Source: Streptomyces ficellus
GTDB taxonomy: Bacteria > Actinomycetota > Actinomycetes > Streptomycetales > Streptomycetaceae
Assembly (NCBI RefSeq): GCF_009739905.1
Contig: NZ_CP034279.1
Coordinates: 62,001-126,000 of the forward strand
DNA length: 64,000 bases
Direction of reading: 5' to 3'
A program made the translations under genes and the position numbers. Shown in pieces: positions 8,305 to 15,532 of the stretch; the stretch's first letter is position 1, and every line of letters begins with the position of its first letter. The notes beneath the pieces were generated by a model, which worked only from the letters and a program-made list of their open reading frames with translations, did not search any database and was not told the origin of the DNA.

Positions 8305-9165
8305 TCACGGGGTGCGGGGTTCGACGTGGAAGTCGAACGCCACCGTTCCGGGATCGACCGCCGTGACGCCGCCGTCCACGGTGAGCGTCGCGCCGTTGAC
8401 GAAGGACGCGGCGGGGGACAGCAGCCACGCCACGGCCTCGGCGACCTCGCCAGGCTCGCCGGGGCGGCGGGCGGGAAGGAGCCGGGTCGCCGCCTCGTAG
8501 GCCCGGTCGACGCCGGTGCTCCCCCGGCTCCCCTCCGCCGCACCGGACGCGCCGGACGCACCGGACGCGTCGAGCGCCGCCTCGTCAGCGAAGCGCGCCA
8601 TCCGCCGGTCGGCCATGTCGGTGCGCACCCAGCTGGGGCACACGGTGTTGGCCCGAACCCCACGCGGCCCGTAGTCGACGGCGACCGAGCGGCACAGCTG
8701 GAGCAGCGCCGCCTTCGACGTCGCGTAGACGGCGTTGCCCACTCCGTTGCGCAGCGCCGACACCGAGGCGACGGCGACGACCGAGCCGCGGGTCTCCAGC
8801 AGGTGCGGGAGGGCGGCGCGCAGGAGGAGGAAGGGGCCGGTGACGTTGGTGCGCATCACGGTGTCCCAGTCCTCGTCGGACAGGTCGCCCACCGCGCCGC
8901 CGCGTCCGACACCGGCGTTGAGCACGACGCCGTCGAGACGCCCGTACGCGGACACGGCCGCCTCCACCAGGCCCTGCACCTGCTCCGGGTCCCCGGCGTC
9001 GGCCGGGTGCGCCAGGGCCCCGGTCTCTTCCGCGACGCGGTCCAGGGGCTCGGCACGCCGTCCCGAGACGACCACGTGGTGCCCGCTCGACCGCAACAGC
9101 CGTGCGGTGGCGGCACCGATGCCGGTGCCACCGCCGGTGATGAGCACAACTCGCTGTTCGGTCAT
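8305..9165 (-). CDS. SDR family oxidoreductase
   Basis: A 286-residue short-chain dehydrogenase. TGGGTGIG near the N-terminus binds NAD(P), NAGVG supports the fold, Ser lies in VASVSALRNG, and YATSKAAL is the catalytic Tyr-Lys motif. The C-terminal VNGATLTVDGG is typical of the 3-oxoacyl-ACP reductase/glucose dehydrogenase-like branch. The substrate is unknown. The start ATG 9165 is preferred over an upstream in-frame Met because the nucleotide-binding strand then begins about residue 5. The 5' leader is very G-rich on the coding strand (see 9175-9203). Confidence 0.88.
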   Translation of the reverse strand: MTEQRVVLITGGGTGIGAATARLLRSSGHHVVVSGRRAEPLDRVAEETGALAHPADAGDPEQVQGLVEAAVSAYGRLDGVVLNAGVGRGGAVGDLSDEDWDTVMRTNVTGPFLLLRAALPHLLETRGSVVAVASVSALRNGVGNAVYATSKAALLQLCRSVAVDYGPRGVRANTVCPSWVRTDMADRRMARFADEAALDASGASGASGAAEGSRGSTGVDRAYEAATRLLPARRPGEPGEVAEAVAWLLSPAASFVNGATLTVDGGVTAVDPGTVAFDFHVEPRTP

Positions 9166-9174
9166 GACTGGTCG

Positions 9175-9203
9175 CCCCTCCCGGTCCCGTCCCATCCCAT
9201 CCC
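9175..9203 (-). promoter_or_regulatory. G-tract cluster in the leader of the SDR gene
   Basis: On the minus (coding) strand there are six successive runs of three or four G separated by loops of one to three bases, ending about 9 bases before the ATG. This fits the pattern for a G-quadruplex in the mRNA leader, overlapping the only purine-rich candidate ribosome binding site. Confidence 0.5.
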
Positions 9204-9304
9204 ATGCAAAAGGATGCAGTGATCATAGGCGGGTCGCTGGGCGCGGGAGGGGCGACTTCGGCTCACCGACTCAGAGGCTGCGGCCCGTGCGGAAGCGGTT
9301 CAGG

Positions 9305-9673
9305 TCAGGCGGGGCGGCCGCCGAACGGGGCGCCCGTGCCGTAGTACGTGCCCAGTTCCTCGTTGTACCCGGCGTCGCCCAGGTGCTTCTCCCGGTCGAA
9401 CTCCGGGGCGTTCTTGATCTGCTCCTTGGTGCGGTCCACGTGGATCGTCCGCTCGTCCGCGTCGATGCGGCTGACCGTGCCGGCGGGCAGGAGGACCTCC
9501 TTGCCGAAGATCCAAGGGCCGGTGTCGACCACGAGGTAGGAGGAGCCGACCTCGTCGGAGTGTTTGTCGACCTTGCCGATGGAGCCGTCCACGGCCTCGA
9601 CCTTGTAGCCGGTCAGATCCGTACCGGCCGCCCAGGCGGACGTCTCGCGGTAGCCCCACACGTTGTCGGACAT
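9305..9673 (-). CDS. PRC-barrel domain-containing protein
   Basis: A 122-residue cytoplasmic protein. Residues about 17-85 match a PRC-barrel (LTGYKVEAVDGSIGKVDKHS, then SSYLVVDTGPWIFGKEVLLP and IHVDRTKEQIKNAP). PRC-barrels occur in RimM and photosynthetic reaction-centre H subunits; stand-alone Streptomyces forms are linked to stress regulons but have no proven function. ATG 9673 follows GAAGGGG by eight bases. The long upstream in-frame extension is ignored because the RBS supports this start. Confidence 0.88.
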   Translation of the reverse strand: MSDNVWGYRETSAWAAGTDLTGYKVEAVDGSIGKVDKHSDEVGSSYLVVDTGPWIFGKEVLLPAGTVSRIDADERTIHVDRTKEQIKNAPEFDREKHLGDAGYNEELGTYYGTGAPFGGRPA

Positions 9674-9807
9674 GAAAACAACCCCTTCATGAACTCGGCG
9701 GTACCAACGGCCGCCTCCTTCCGGCGAAGTCCGGGAGGAAGCGACCGGCTGGGGCTCCGCCTTCCCGCGAAGATCCGGAGTACGCACCGTGACTCGGGGT
9801 GGCGATG

Positions 9808-9849
9808 TGGACGCACCGGCTCCGGGATGGTTAGGTTAGCCTCACCTAA
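9808..9849 (+). promoter_or_regulatory. iron box (DmdR/IdeR-type operator) with promoter
   Basis: TTAGGTTAGCCTCACCTAA at 9831-9849 differs by one base from the known actinobacterial DtxR/IdeR/DmdR1 consensus TTAGGTTAGSCTAACCTAA. It covers a candidate -10 (TAGGTT at 9832-9837), with TGGACG at 9808-9813 as -35. The iron-loaded repressor would shut off the gene at 9892. A 14-bp GC palindrome (CGGGGGCGCCCCCG, 9851-9864) follows directly. Confidence 0.88.
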
Positions 9850-9891
9850 TCGGGGGCGCCCCCGTTCTCATCCGTACCGCGAGGAGTTCCG

Positions 9892-10626
9892 TTGAGTGCC
9901 GCGACCGACAGCCTTCCGCCCGAGCAGACCGCGGCGGAACTCGTCCGCTCCGTGCTGGCGCGGGCAGTCTCCCTGTCCCTCGACACGGACGGACAGGACT
10001 ACGACCTGATCGGCATGCACTCCGTCGACCGGAAGGGCCGCGTCACCCTCGCCGCCCAGGCCGACAGCCCGCTGGCCGCCCAGGTCGCCGTCGCGCCGCG
10101 GGGTGGCCTCGCCGCCGTGCTGGAGTTCACCGACATCGCGCCGACCCCGCTCCGCGACCGCGTGCGGGCCCGGGTGACGATGTCCGGCCGGCTCGTACCG
10201 GAAGAGCCGGAGGACGGTGATGGCCTGCGCCTGGACCTCGCGCGCGTGACGCTGCGGACGGCGGCCGGGTCGGTGGACGTCCGCCCCGACGACGTCACCC
10301 TCGCCCAGCCGGATCCCCTCGCCGTCGAGGAGGCCGCGATGCTGACGCATCTGGCCGACGCCCACGAAGACATGGTGGCGGACCTGATCGTGCTGGCCGG
10401 TGCCCGGCTGCCGCAGGGGGTGGTACGGGCCCTTCCGCTCTCCGTGGACCGGTACGGCATCACCCTGCGCTGCGAGTACCGGGAAGGCCACTGCGACCTG
10501 CGCCTCCTGTTCCCCGCCCAGGCCCGGGACGCCGCCGAAGCCGGGGAGCAGGTGCGGCGACTCCTCGCGGCGACCCGCTGCTCGCACCATCCGCACCCGC
10601 ACCCGTACCCGTCAGCGCGCCCGTAG
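9892..10626 (+). CDS. DUF2470 domain-containing protein, iron-regulated
   Basis: A 244-residue protein. The first part (about 1-110) resembles the split-barrel fold found with heme utilisation proteins; the C-terminal part (about 140-225, LTHLADAHEDMVADLIVLA...) matches DUF2470, a domain found beside heme oxygenase-like HugZ and glutamyl-tRNA reductase-binding proteins. The iron box upstream implies expression under iron starvation, which agrees with a role in heme-iron use. TTG 9892 is chosen because GAGGAG lies five bases upstream. A His/Pro-rich tail (HHPHPHPYP) ends the protein and might bind metal. Confidence 0.8.
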   Translation: MSAATDSLPPEQTAAELVRSVLARAVSLSLDTDGQDYDLIGMHSVDRKGRVTLAAQADSPLAAQVAVAPRGGLAAVLEFTDIAPTPLRDRVRARVTMSGRLVPEEPEDGDGLRLDLARVTLRTAAGSVDVRPDDVTLAQPDPLAVEEAAMLTHLADAHEDMVADLIVLAGARLPQGVVRALPLSVDRYGITLRCEYREGHCDLRLLFPAQARDAAEAGEQVRRLLAATRCSHHPHPHPYPSARP

Positions 10627-10639
10627 TCCCCGCCGGCCG

Positions 10640-11476
10640 TCAGTCGCGAAGGCCGTCGAGGTCGCCGAGGCCGTCGAGGTCGCGGAGGCCCCGGACCACC
10701 GACATCAGTTGCTCGTGGGTCTCCGCGTCGGCCGCCACCACGAGTCCACGGCCCGCTCCTCCGACCGGGGTCCCGTCGAGCGTGGTGACCACGCACCCGG
10801 CGGCCCGGCACACGGCGATGCCGGCGGCGAAGTGCACGCTCTCCGACAGGTCGTTGCCGTCGGTGACGTACGCGGCCCTCTTGCCGGCGGCGACCCAGGC
10901 CAGCGCCAGGGTCGTGGACACCACCCGCGGCCTGAACCGGGCGGTGAAGTCCGGGTGCCCCAGGAGGTCCACCGCCCGGAAGCCGGGTGCGCTCGGGAAC
11001 GGCGGGTCCAGGTTGACGTCCACCAGTCGGGTGGCGGACGTGGGCACCAGCGGGGCGTCGACCCCGCCCTGCCGTACCCGCGCGGTCGTGCCGTCGGTGA
11101 AGAAGACCTCGCCGCTGAACGGGTCGGCCACCGCCGCGGCCCCGCCGCGCAGGCCCACGTTGACGGCCACCAGCATGTTGCCGACGGCGTAGTTCAGCGT
11201 GCCGCACAGGGGATCCACGAGCCACTGGCGTCCGGCATCGGTGGCCCCCTGCCGCCCGCCCTCCTCGCCGAGCACGGCGTCCTCGGGGCGCGCGGCCCGG
11301 ATGACGTCCAGGATGCTGTTCTCGGCCGCCACGTCGGCGGCGGTGGCGAAGTCCCCGGCGCCCTTGTCGATGCGCGTCAGCCGCTGACCGTACAGGGAGC
11401 GCACCACGTCGGCGCCGGCACGGGCCGCCGCTATGGCAACCGTGGAATCGTCCGCTCTCGCATGGGAGTTGATCAT
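10640..11476 (-). CDS. inositol monophosphatase family protein with altered metal site
   Basis: A 278-residue member of the inositol monophosphatase/FBPase superfamily. Visible motifs are DFATAADVAAE, GEEGG (E71-E72) and VDPLCGTLNYA (88-98). The family normally has DP(I/L)DGT and, later, WDxAAG; here the second Asp is Cys (C91) and the later motif reads SVHFAAG. Two metal ligands are therefore changed, and activity may be weak, different or absent. ATG 11476 has no strong Shine-Dalgarno. The C-terminal LRDLDGLGDLDGLRD is a short repeat. It converges on the DUF2470 gene. Confidence 0.85.
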   Translation of the reverse strand: MINSHARADDSTVAIAAARAGADVVRSLYGQRLTRIDKGAGDFATAADVAAENSILDVIRAARPEDAVLGEEGGRQGATDAGRQWLVDPLCGTLNYAVGNMLVAVNVGLRGGAAAVADPFSGEVFFTDGTTARVRQGGVDAPLVPTSATRLVDVNLDPPFPSAPGFRAVDLLGHPDFTARFRPRVVSTTLALAWVAAGKRAAYVTDGNDLSESVHFAAGIAVCRAAGCVVTTLDGTPVGGAGRGLVVAADAETHEQLMSVVRGLRDLDGLGDLDGLRD

Positions 11477-11626
11477 GCCGCGCAGGTTACCGGGCGGGAA
11501 CCCGGCGGCGGGGCGGTCGGGCGGCCCGGGTCGGTAGGAGTGTCCGCCGGTTCCGGCGACGTAACCTGGCTGATCGTTCCGCGTGCCCGCGCGCGGGCCG
11601 AGACGATCACGTAGGAGCCTGGCAGC

Positions 11627-12199
11627 GTGCACCACGACCACGACCACGAGCCCAGCACGCCGGCCGGCAGTGGCGACGACACCGGCCACGGCGGCGGCGG
11701 GCGGGACGGCCGCGCCCGGCCGGTCGACCCCGACACCGTCGTCGACGCCTGGCCCGCGCGGAGGGCCCCCGGTCCGCGTCGCCGTCAGGCGGAGATCCTC
11801 GCGGCCGTCGCGCTCGGCGGCGTACTCGGCGCCTGCGCCCGCTACGGCGCGAGCCTGCTGTGGCCCACCGTGACGGGCGCGTTCCCCTGGACCACGTTCT
11901 GGGTCAACGTCACCGGGAGCGCCGCCATGGGTTCACTCATCGTGCTCCTCACCGAGCGGGCGGCGGCGCCCCACCCGCTGGCCCGCCCCTTTCTCGGTAC
12001 CGGTGTCCTCGGCGGGTACACCACTTTCTCGACGTACGCGGTCGACGCCCAGCAGCTGTTCGGCAGCGGCCGTGCGGGCACGGCGCTGCTCTATCTCGCC
12101 GCCACCCTCGTGGGGGCGCTGTTCGCCGTCTGGGCCGCGGCCGCCACGACACGGCTGCTGCTGCCACCGCGAACCGGCCACGACGGGGGCCGCGCGTGA
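11627..12199 (+). CDS. crcB: fluoride exporter CrcB, first subunit
   Basis: A 190-residue protein with four predicted membrane segments after a His/Asp-rich N-terminus (HHDHDHE). Family motifs are [22 protein letters not shown] and [13 protein letters not shown], which form the Fluc pore. CrcB/Fluc channels are dual-topology dimers that let fluoride leave the cell. Actinobacteria often carry two coupled paralogs that form a heterodimer. GTG 11627 has TAGGAG about nine bases upstream. Its stop overlaps the start of the next gene (GTGA). Confidence 0.92.
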   Translation: MHHDHDHEPSTPAGSGDDTGHGGGGRDGRARPVDPDTVVDAWPARRAPGPRRRQAEILAAVALGGVLGACARYGASLLWPTVTGAFPWTTFWVNVTGSAAMGSLIVLLTERAAAPHPLARPFLGTGVLGGYTTFSTYAVDAQQLFGSGRAGTALLYLAATLVGALFAVWAAAATTRLLLPPRTGHDGGRA

Positions 12200-12570
12200 A
12201 CTGGCTGATGGTGATCGCCGGTGCGCTGGTCGGCGCGCCGCTGCGCTACCTGACCGACCGTCTTGTCCAGGCCCGGTACGGCACCGTGCTCCCTTGGGGG
12301 ACGATCGCCGTGAACACCGCGGCCTGCACGCTCCTGGGCTTCCTGACCGGCGCCGTCGCGGCCACGACCGTGCCCGGTCTCGTGCACGAGTTCATCGGGC
12401 CGGGGCTCTGCGCGAGCCTGAGCACGTACTCGACCTTCTCGTACGAGACCGTCCGGCTGACCGAGACCGGTGCCAAGCCGCTGGCCGCCGCCAACGTGCT
12501 CATCAGCGTCCTCGCCGGACTGGCCGCCGCGTTCGCCGGACACGCCCTGGCCGGCGCCCTCCTCGCCTGA
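12196..12570 (+). CDS. crcB: fluoride exporter CrcB, second subunit
   Basis: A 124-residue four-helix protein with [22 protein letters not shown] and [16 protein letters not shown]. It starts at GTG 12196 inside the stop of the first crcB gene, so the two are translationally coupled and probably made in equal amounts. The first subunit has a long hydrophilic N-terminus and this one has none. This is the expected arrangement for an antiparallel heterodimeric Fluc channel in the cell membrane. Confidence 0.93.
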   Translation: MNWLMVIAGALVGAPLRYLTDRLVQARYGTVLPWGTIAVNTAACTLLGFLTGAVAATTVPGLVHEFIGPGLCASLSTYSTFSYETVRLTETGAKPLAAANVLISVLAGLAAAFAGHALAGALLA

Positions 12571-12584
12571 ACCCGGCTTTCAGG
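12566..12584. terminator. short hairpin between crcB and the DUF1259 gene
   Basis: CCTGAA (12566-12571) and TTCAGG (12579-12584) can pair across a 7-nt loop. The hairpin spans both stop codons of the convergent genes and may end transcription in both directions, though the stem is short. Confidence 0.5.
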
Positions 12585-13629
12585 TGCCGGCTTCCAGATT
12601 GGTCGCCGCCTTGGCGCGCTGAAGGGTGTGGGCGAGGCGCACCGCGTCCCCGACCGCCCAGAAGTGGAGGTAGAAGAGGCGCGGCTCGTCCCGCAGGGCG
12701 TGGTTGTGCAGCTCGACCACGCTGACCCCTCCCTTGCGCAGGGCGACGATGACGTTCTGCACCTCCCCGGCCGTCATGACGAAGTCGCCCGACACGGCGG
12801 CGCGTCCGCCGCCCACGGGCTGGAAGGTGATGGCTGTCGTGACACCCATGGCGGGCGGCACCACGTAATGGTGGTCGGTGACGGTTTCCCGGCGGGCGAA
12901 GGAGAAGCGGTAGCCGTTCTCGCTCCGGCCCCGCGCGCCGAGGGCTGCGTCGATCGCGGCGGTGTCGAGGTCCACCGCCGTCTCGCCGGCGTCATCCCGG
13001 GGCGCCGGGGTCGAGGTGGCGTCGAGCGCCGCCCGCATGGCGCGCGCCAGTGCCACCGTGTCGGCCGACAGTCCGTGCAGGTGCGTCCACCACAGGTGGG
13101 GGCGGTGGGCGAGCAGGTGCTTGTGGATCGCCGTCTGCTCCAGGGCGTGCGCCTGCATTGCATCGGTGACGTGCTGCAGTTCGGGTTCCGTGGCCACCAC
13201 GTCCCCCATGAGCATCGTCCGCCCGTCGGGGTATCGGGCGAACGCCGCGTACGACGCCACCGTCACACCGGTCACCCCGTAGGACGACACGTCCAGGTCG
13301 GCGCGAGGGAACGTGACCCGGAAGACGGTACCGTCCTCCGTCAGTTTCCCGGGCGCGCCGAGTGCCTCGGCGGCGTCCTTCCAGTCGGCCAGTATCGTCA
13401 CCAGCGGCCGCAACGGCCGCCCACCGCCGGTGCTTGCGCCGACGCCTGCACCGGGCGATTCGGCACCGCGGCTCGGGTACGCCTCGTCCGCCGTGCTCCG
13501 GCCCGTCGCGGTGGCATGCGGCGCCGAGCCCGCACCGGCGACGACCGGGGCCAACGCTCCGGCGGCGAGGAGCCCGCGCCGCGACGGGGCCGCCGCCGCC
13601 TTCGTATGCCGCCCTCTGCTCACGCTCAC
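12580..13629 (-). CDS. exported DUF1259 domain-containing protein
   Basis: A 349-residue protein with a twin-arginine-like signal (SRRGLLAAGALAPVVAGAGSA, about residues 17-37), then a Ser/Gly-rich spacer and two DUF1259 units: about 80-215 (GAPGKLTEDGTVFRVTFPRADL...) and about 230-340. DUF1259 proteins are secreted proteins of unknown function described as LppY/LpqO-like. The GTG at 13629 has GGAGG five bases upstream, which rules out the longer in-frame reading. The gene ends against crcB; its upstream side abuts the insertion element. Confidence 0.85.
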   Translation of the reverse strand: MSVSRGRHTKAAAAPSRRGLLAAGALAPVVAGAGSAPHATATGRSTADEAYPSRGAESPGAGVGASTGGGRPLRPLVTILADWKDAAEALGAPGKLTEDGTVFRVTFPRADLDVSSYGVTGVTVASYAAFARYPDGRTMLMGDVVATEPELQHVTDAMQAHALEQTAIHKHLLAHRPHLWWTHLHGLSADTVALARAMRAALDATSTPAPRDDAGETAVDLDTAAIDAALGARGRSENGYRFSFARRETVTDHHYVVPPAMGVTTAITFQPVGGGRAAVSGDFVMTAGEVQNVIVALRKGGVSVVELHNHALRDEPRLFYLHFWAVGDAVRLAHTLQRAKAATNLEAGT

Positions 13630-13802
13630 GGGTGCCTCCGGCTCTCGTGGTGGCCAGTCGATGGGGAGCACACCGTGTGTGCGAGAGCCAGGATCACCAG
13701 GTTCCCCCGCCCGGGCTAGGTGCCACGCCACCGACCCTGACCGCTCACTCACCTGGACGTCCGAGCCACGGACTCCGGCTTGCGTGCTCCGGTCCACAAG
13801 TG

Positions 13803-13823
13803 CTTAGAACTGCTAACAGAATG
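13803..13823 (+). repeat. left terminal inverted repeat of the IS5-type element
   Basis: Shares AGAACT, CTAAC and AATG blocks in register with the reverse complement of the right end. It is preceded by the flank CCACAAGTG, in the upstream region of the DUF1259 gene. Confidence 0.65.
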
Positions 13824-13873
13824 CGTCGTGTGTAGCGTGGCTGGTTTCTTCGTGGCCCGAAACCGAGGTGTCC

Positions 13874-13879
13874 TAGAGT
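13874..13879 (+). promoter_or_regulatory. candidate -10 for a leaderless YdcF-like mRNA
   Basis: TAGAGT lies six bases before the ATG at 13886, and no Shine-Dalgarno sequence is present. This is the spacing expected for a leaderless transcript. No clear -35 was seen. Confidence 0.45.
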
Positions 13880-13885
13880 CGCCGC

Positions 13886-14485
13886 ATGCGGCGAAGGACG
13901 GGATTGGCGATAGCTGGAGTTGCAGCCTTGGCCTGGGGTGAGTGGTTGAACTGGCGCTGGTCTCGAGCGCTCGTGGGGAGTGGCGGAGGCACCTCCGCGG
14001 CCGTGGTGGTGTTGGGGTACCGGAGTCCCGAAGTGACGGCGAACTTGATCAACCGATGGCGAGTCCGTGCTGGAATCCGCTCCATCGTCGCTGACGGTGC
14101 GCATGGGACCTGCGTGATCTTCAGCGGCGGTGCGACCAGCAGCGGCGCCACTGAGGCCCAGCTGATGGCTGGCTACGCGAAGTCGGTGCTTGCGTTCGAC
14201 GGCACGGTGCTCCTCGAAGACCAAAGCGCGACGACGTGGGAGAACGTCACGAACGTGATCCCACTGCTTGAGGACGTGGATCGCATCAAGATCGCCTCCC
14301 AGCCAGCTCATGCGCTCAAGGCCCGTGCTTACTTGCGGCGGCAGCGGCCCGATCTTGCAGAGAGGCTGGTGCGCGCGGACGACTACCGCCCTGGTGAGTG
14401 GATGGTCGTCAAACCGTTGTTGGCTCTGTACGGACTTTGGACACTCCGCGGCCTCAAGGCCGAAGAGCGGAAGGTCTCGCTGTAG
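13886..14485 (+). CDS. YdcF-like (DUF218) protein, passenger in the IS5-type element
   Basis: A 199-residue protein with an N-terminal hydrophobic segment (about 5-18) followed by a DUF218 fold: AVVVLGYRSPE, VIFSGGATSSGATEAQLMAGYA, LEDQSATTWENV, and a late basic region. DUF218 proteins (YdcF, SanA, ElyC) bind nucleotides or envelope lipids; their reactions are poorly known. Codon choice is less GC-biased than in the neighbours (TTG, GTT, CTT, AAG mixed), which suggests acquisition. It lies between the IS ends and converges on the transposase across 20 bp. Confidence 0.8.
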   Translation: MRRRTGLAIAGVAALAWGEWLNWRWSRALVGSGGGTSAAVVVLGYRSPEVTANLINRWRVRAGIRSIVADGAHGTCVIFSGGATSSGATEAQLMAGYAKSVLAFDGTVLLEDQSATTWENVTNVIPLLEDVDRIKIASQPAHALKARAYLRRQRPDLAERLVRADDYRPGEWMVVKPLLALYGLWTLRGLKAEERKVSL

Positions 14486-14486
14486 A

Positions 14487-14528
14487 CAGGCGCTGTCGCC
14501 TGGGCTCAAGCCTGGTGGTGCTTGAGCC
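14487..14528. terminator. two hairpins between YdcF-like gene and transposase
   Basis: The first stem is CAGGCG/CGCCTG with a CTGT loop (14487-14502). The second is GGCTCAAGC/GCTTGAGCC (14503-14511 and 14520-14528), which covers the transposase stop codon. Together they can end transcription from both sides. Confidence 0.7.
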
Positions 14529-15341
14529 GGCGCCAGCAGATGATGCCGCACCCCAGAGTGAGGAAGGCTTCGTGGATGTCGTCGCGGATCTCCCAGCGGA
14601 TCCGCAGGCGGCGGAACCAGTGCAGGTGAGCGAACGTGCGCTCCACCAGCCAGCGTTGGGCGACCAGACCGGAGCCGTGCTCGATGCCGCGGCGGGCGAT
14701 CAGCGGCTTCACGCCGAGATCCCAGACAAGGCGGCGGTACTTGTCGTAATCGTAGCCGCAGTCGCCCAGCACCACGTCCGGGCGGTGCCGGGGGCGGCCG
14801 CGCTTGCCTCGCACCGGCGGCACGGCCTGGAGGAGTGGGATCAGCTGGGTAACGTCGTTGCGGTTGCCGCCGGTCAAGGTGGCGGCGAGCGGTATGCCGG
14901 TGGCGTCAGTGATCAGGGGATGCCTACTGCCCGTCCCGCCCCGGCCGACAGGGCTTCGTCCCGTTTTGGGGCCCCCTTTAATGCCCGGATGTGCGAGCCG
15001 TCGACCGCTGCCCGGGAGAAGTCCAGGGCGTTCGCGCTGCGGAGCTTGGCCAGGACCACCTCGTGCAGCCAGGGCCACACCGCTGCCTCAGTCCACTCGG
15101 CCAGACGGCGCCAGCAGGTCATACCCGAGCCGAAGCCGAGTTCCCGCAGCAGGAGTTCCCAGGCGATCCCGGTATGCATCACGAACAGGATGCCCTGGAG
15201 CACCAGCTGATCCGGATGCCGCTTGCGCCCGGGGTGGCGGGCCCGCCGCTCAACCTTCGGCAACAACGGCTCGATCACCGCCCACAGCTCGTCGTCAACT
15301 TCCCACGGCTTCGACCGCGCCACCCCGCGCCCCCAGATCAT
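14506..15341 (-). CDS. IS5 family transposase made by -1 frameshift
   Basis: Two overlapping frames make one transposase. The first (15341 to 14913, 142 codons) has the N-terminal DUF4096-like domain (DDELWAVIEPLLPK, then GIAWELLLRELGFGSGMTCWRRL) and the first catalytic Asp in AVDGSHI. The second frame (to 14506) carries the rest of the DDE domain: DATGIPLAATLTGGNRND, GDCGYDYDKYRRL and VERTFAHLHWFRRLRIRWE. Slippery heptamers in the zero frame lie at 14973-14979 (A AAG GGG) and 14964-14970 (C CCA AAA), so the split is probably programmed rather than decay. It mobilises the 13803-15394 element. Confidence 0.88.
14964..14979 (-). other. programmed -1 frameshift site of the transposase
   Basis: On the minus strand the heptamers A AAG GGG (14979-14973) and C CCA AAA (14970-14964) both fit X XXY YYZ in the upstream frame. 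A one-base backward slip at either one enters the downstream frame. Confidence 0.75.
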
Positions 15342-15373
15342 CAGTCTGGGAGTGATCCAACCACCTCGAAGAT

Positions 15374-15394
15374 CATTTCGTTAGGAGTTCTTAG
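15374..15394 (-). repeat. right terminal inverted repeat of the IS5-type element
   Basis: Read on the minus strand it is CTAAGAACTCCTAACGAAATG, matching the left end at 17 of 21 positions. It lies about 30 bp upstream of the transposase start. Confidence 0.7.
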
Positions 15395-15532
15395 GGGCGG
15401 CCTAGGAGCGCCGCCTACAACTTCCACCTCCGGCTTTGGCGTTCATGCCGTCCCCCAACAGTGCCCTGTGGCGTCGGCCGTGTGCTCTGACGGGGATGTT
15501 CGGGGAGACGGTGGTGGGGGCACGGTGGGCGG

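Larger units (their letters stand above)
13803..15394. mobile_element. IS5-family insertion element with passenger gene
   Basis: The left end CTTAGAACTGCTAACAGAATG (13803-13823) and the reverse complement of the right end (15374-15394) agree at 17 of 21 positions, forming imperfect terminal inverted repeats. CTTAG occurs in the same orientation at both outer edges and may include the target duplication. Inside are a minus-strand IS5-type transposase needing a -1 frameshift, and a plus-strand YdcF-like gene; the two converge on shared hairpins. At about 1.6 kb the unit is longer than a usual IS5 element. The alternative is that the left end belongs to a relative or remnant. Confidence 0.7.

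Noticed and set aside
11520..11626. Possible fluoride riboswitch before crcB
   Set aside because: Some CTGAT-like and GGC-like bases are present, but the conserved order of the crcB motif was not found by eye. A covariance-model search would decide.
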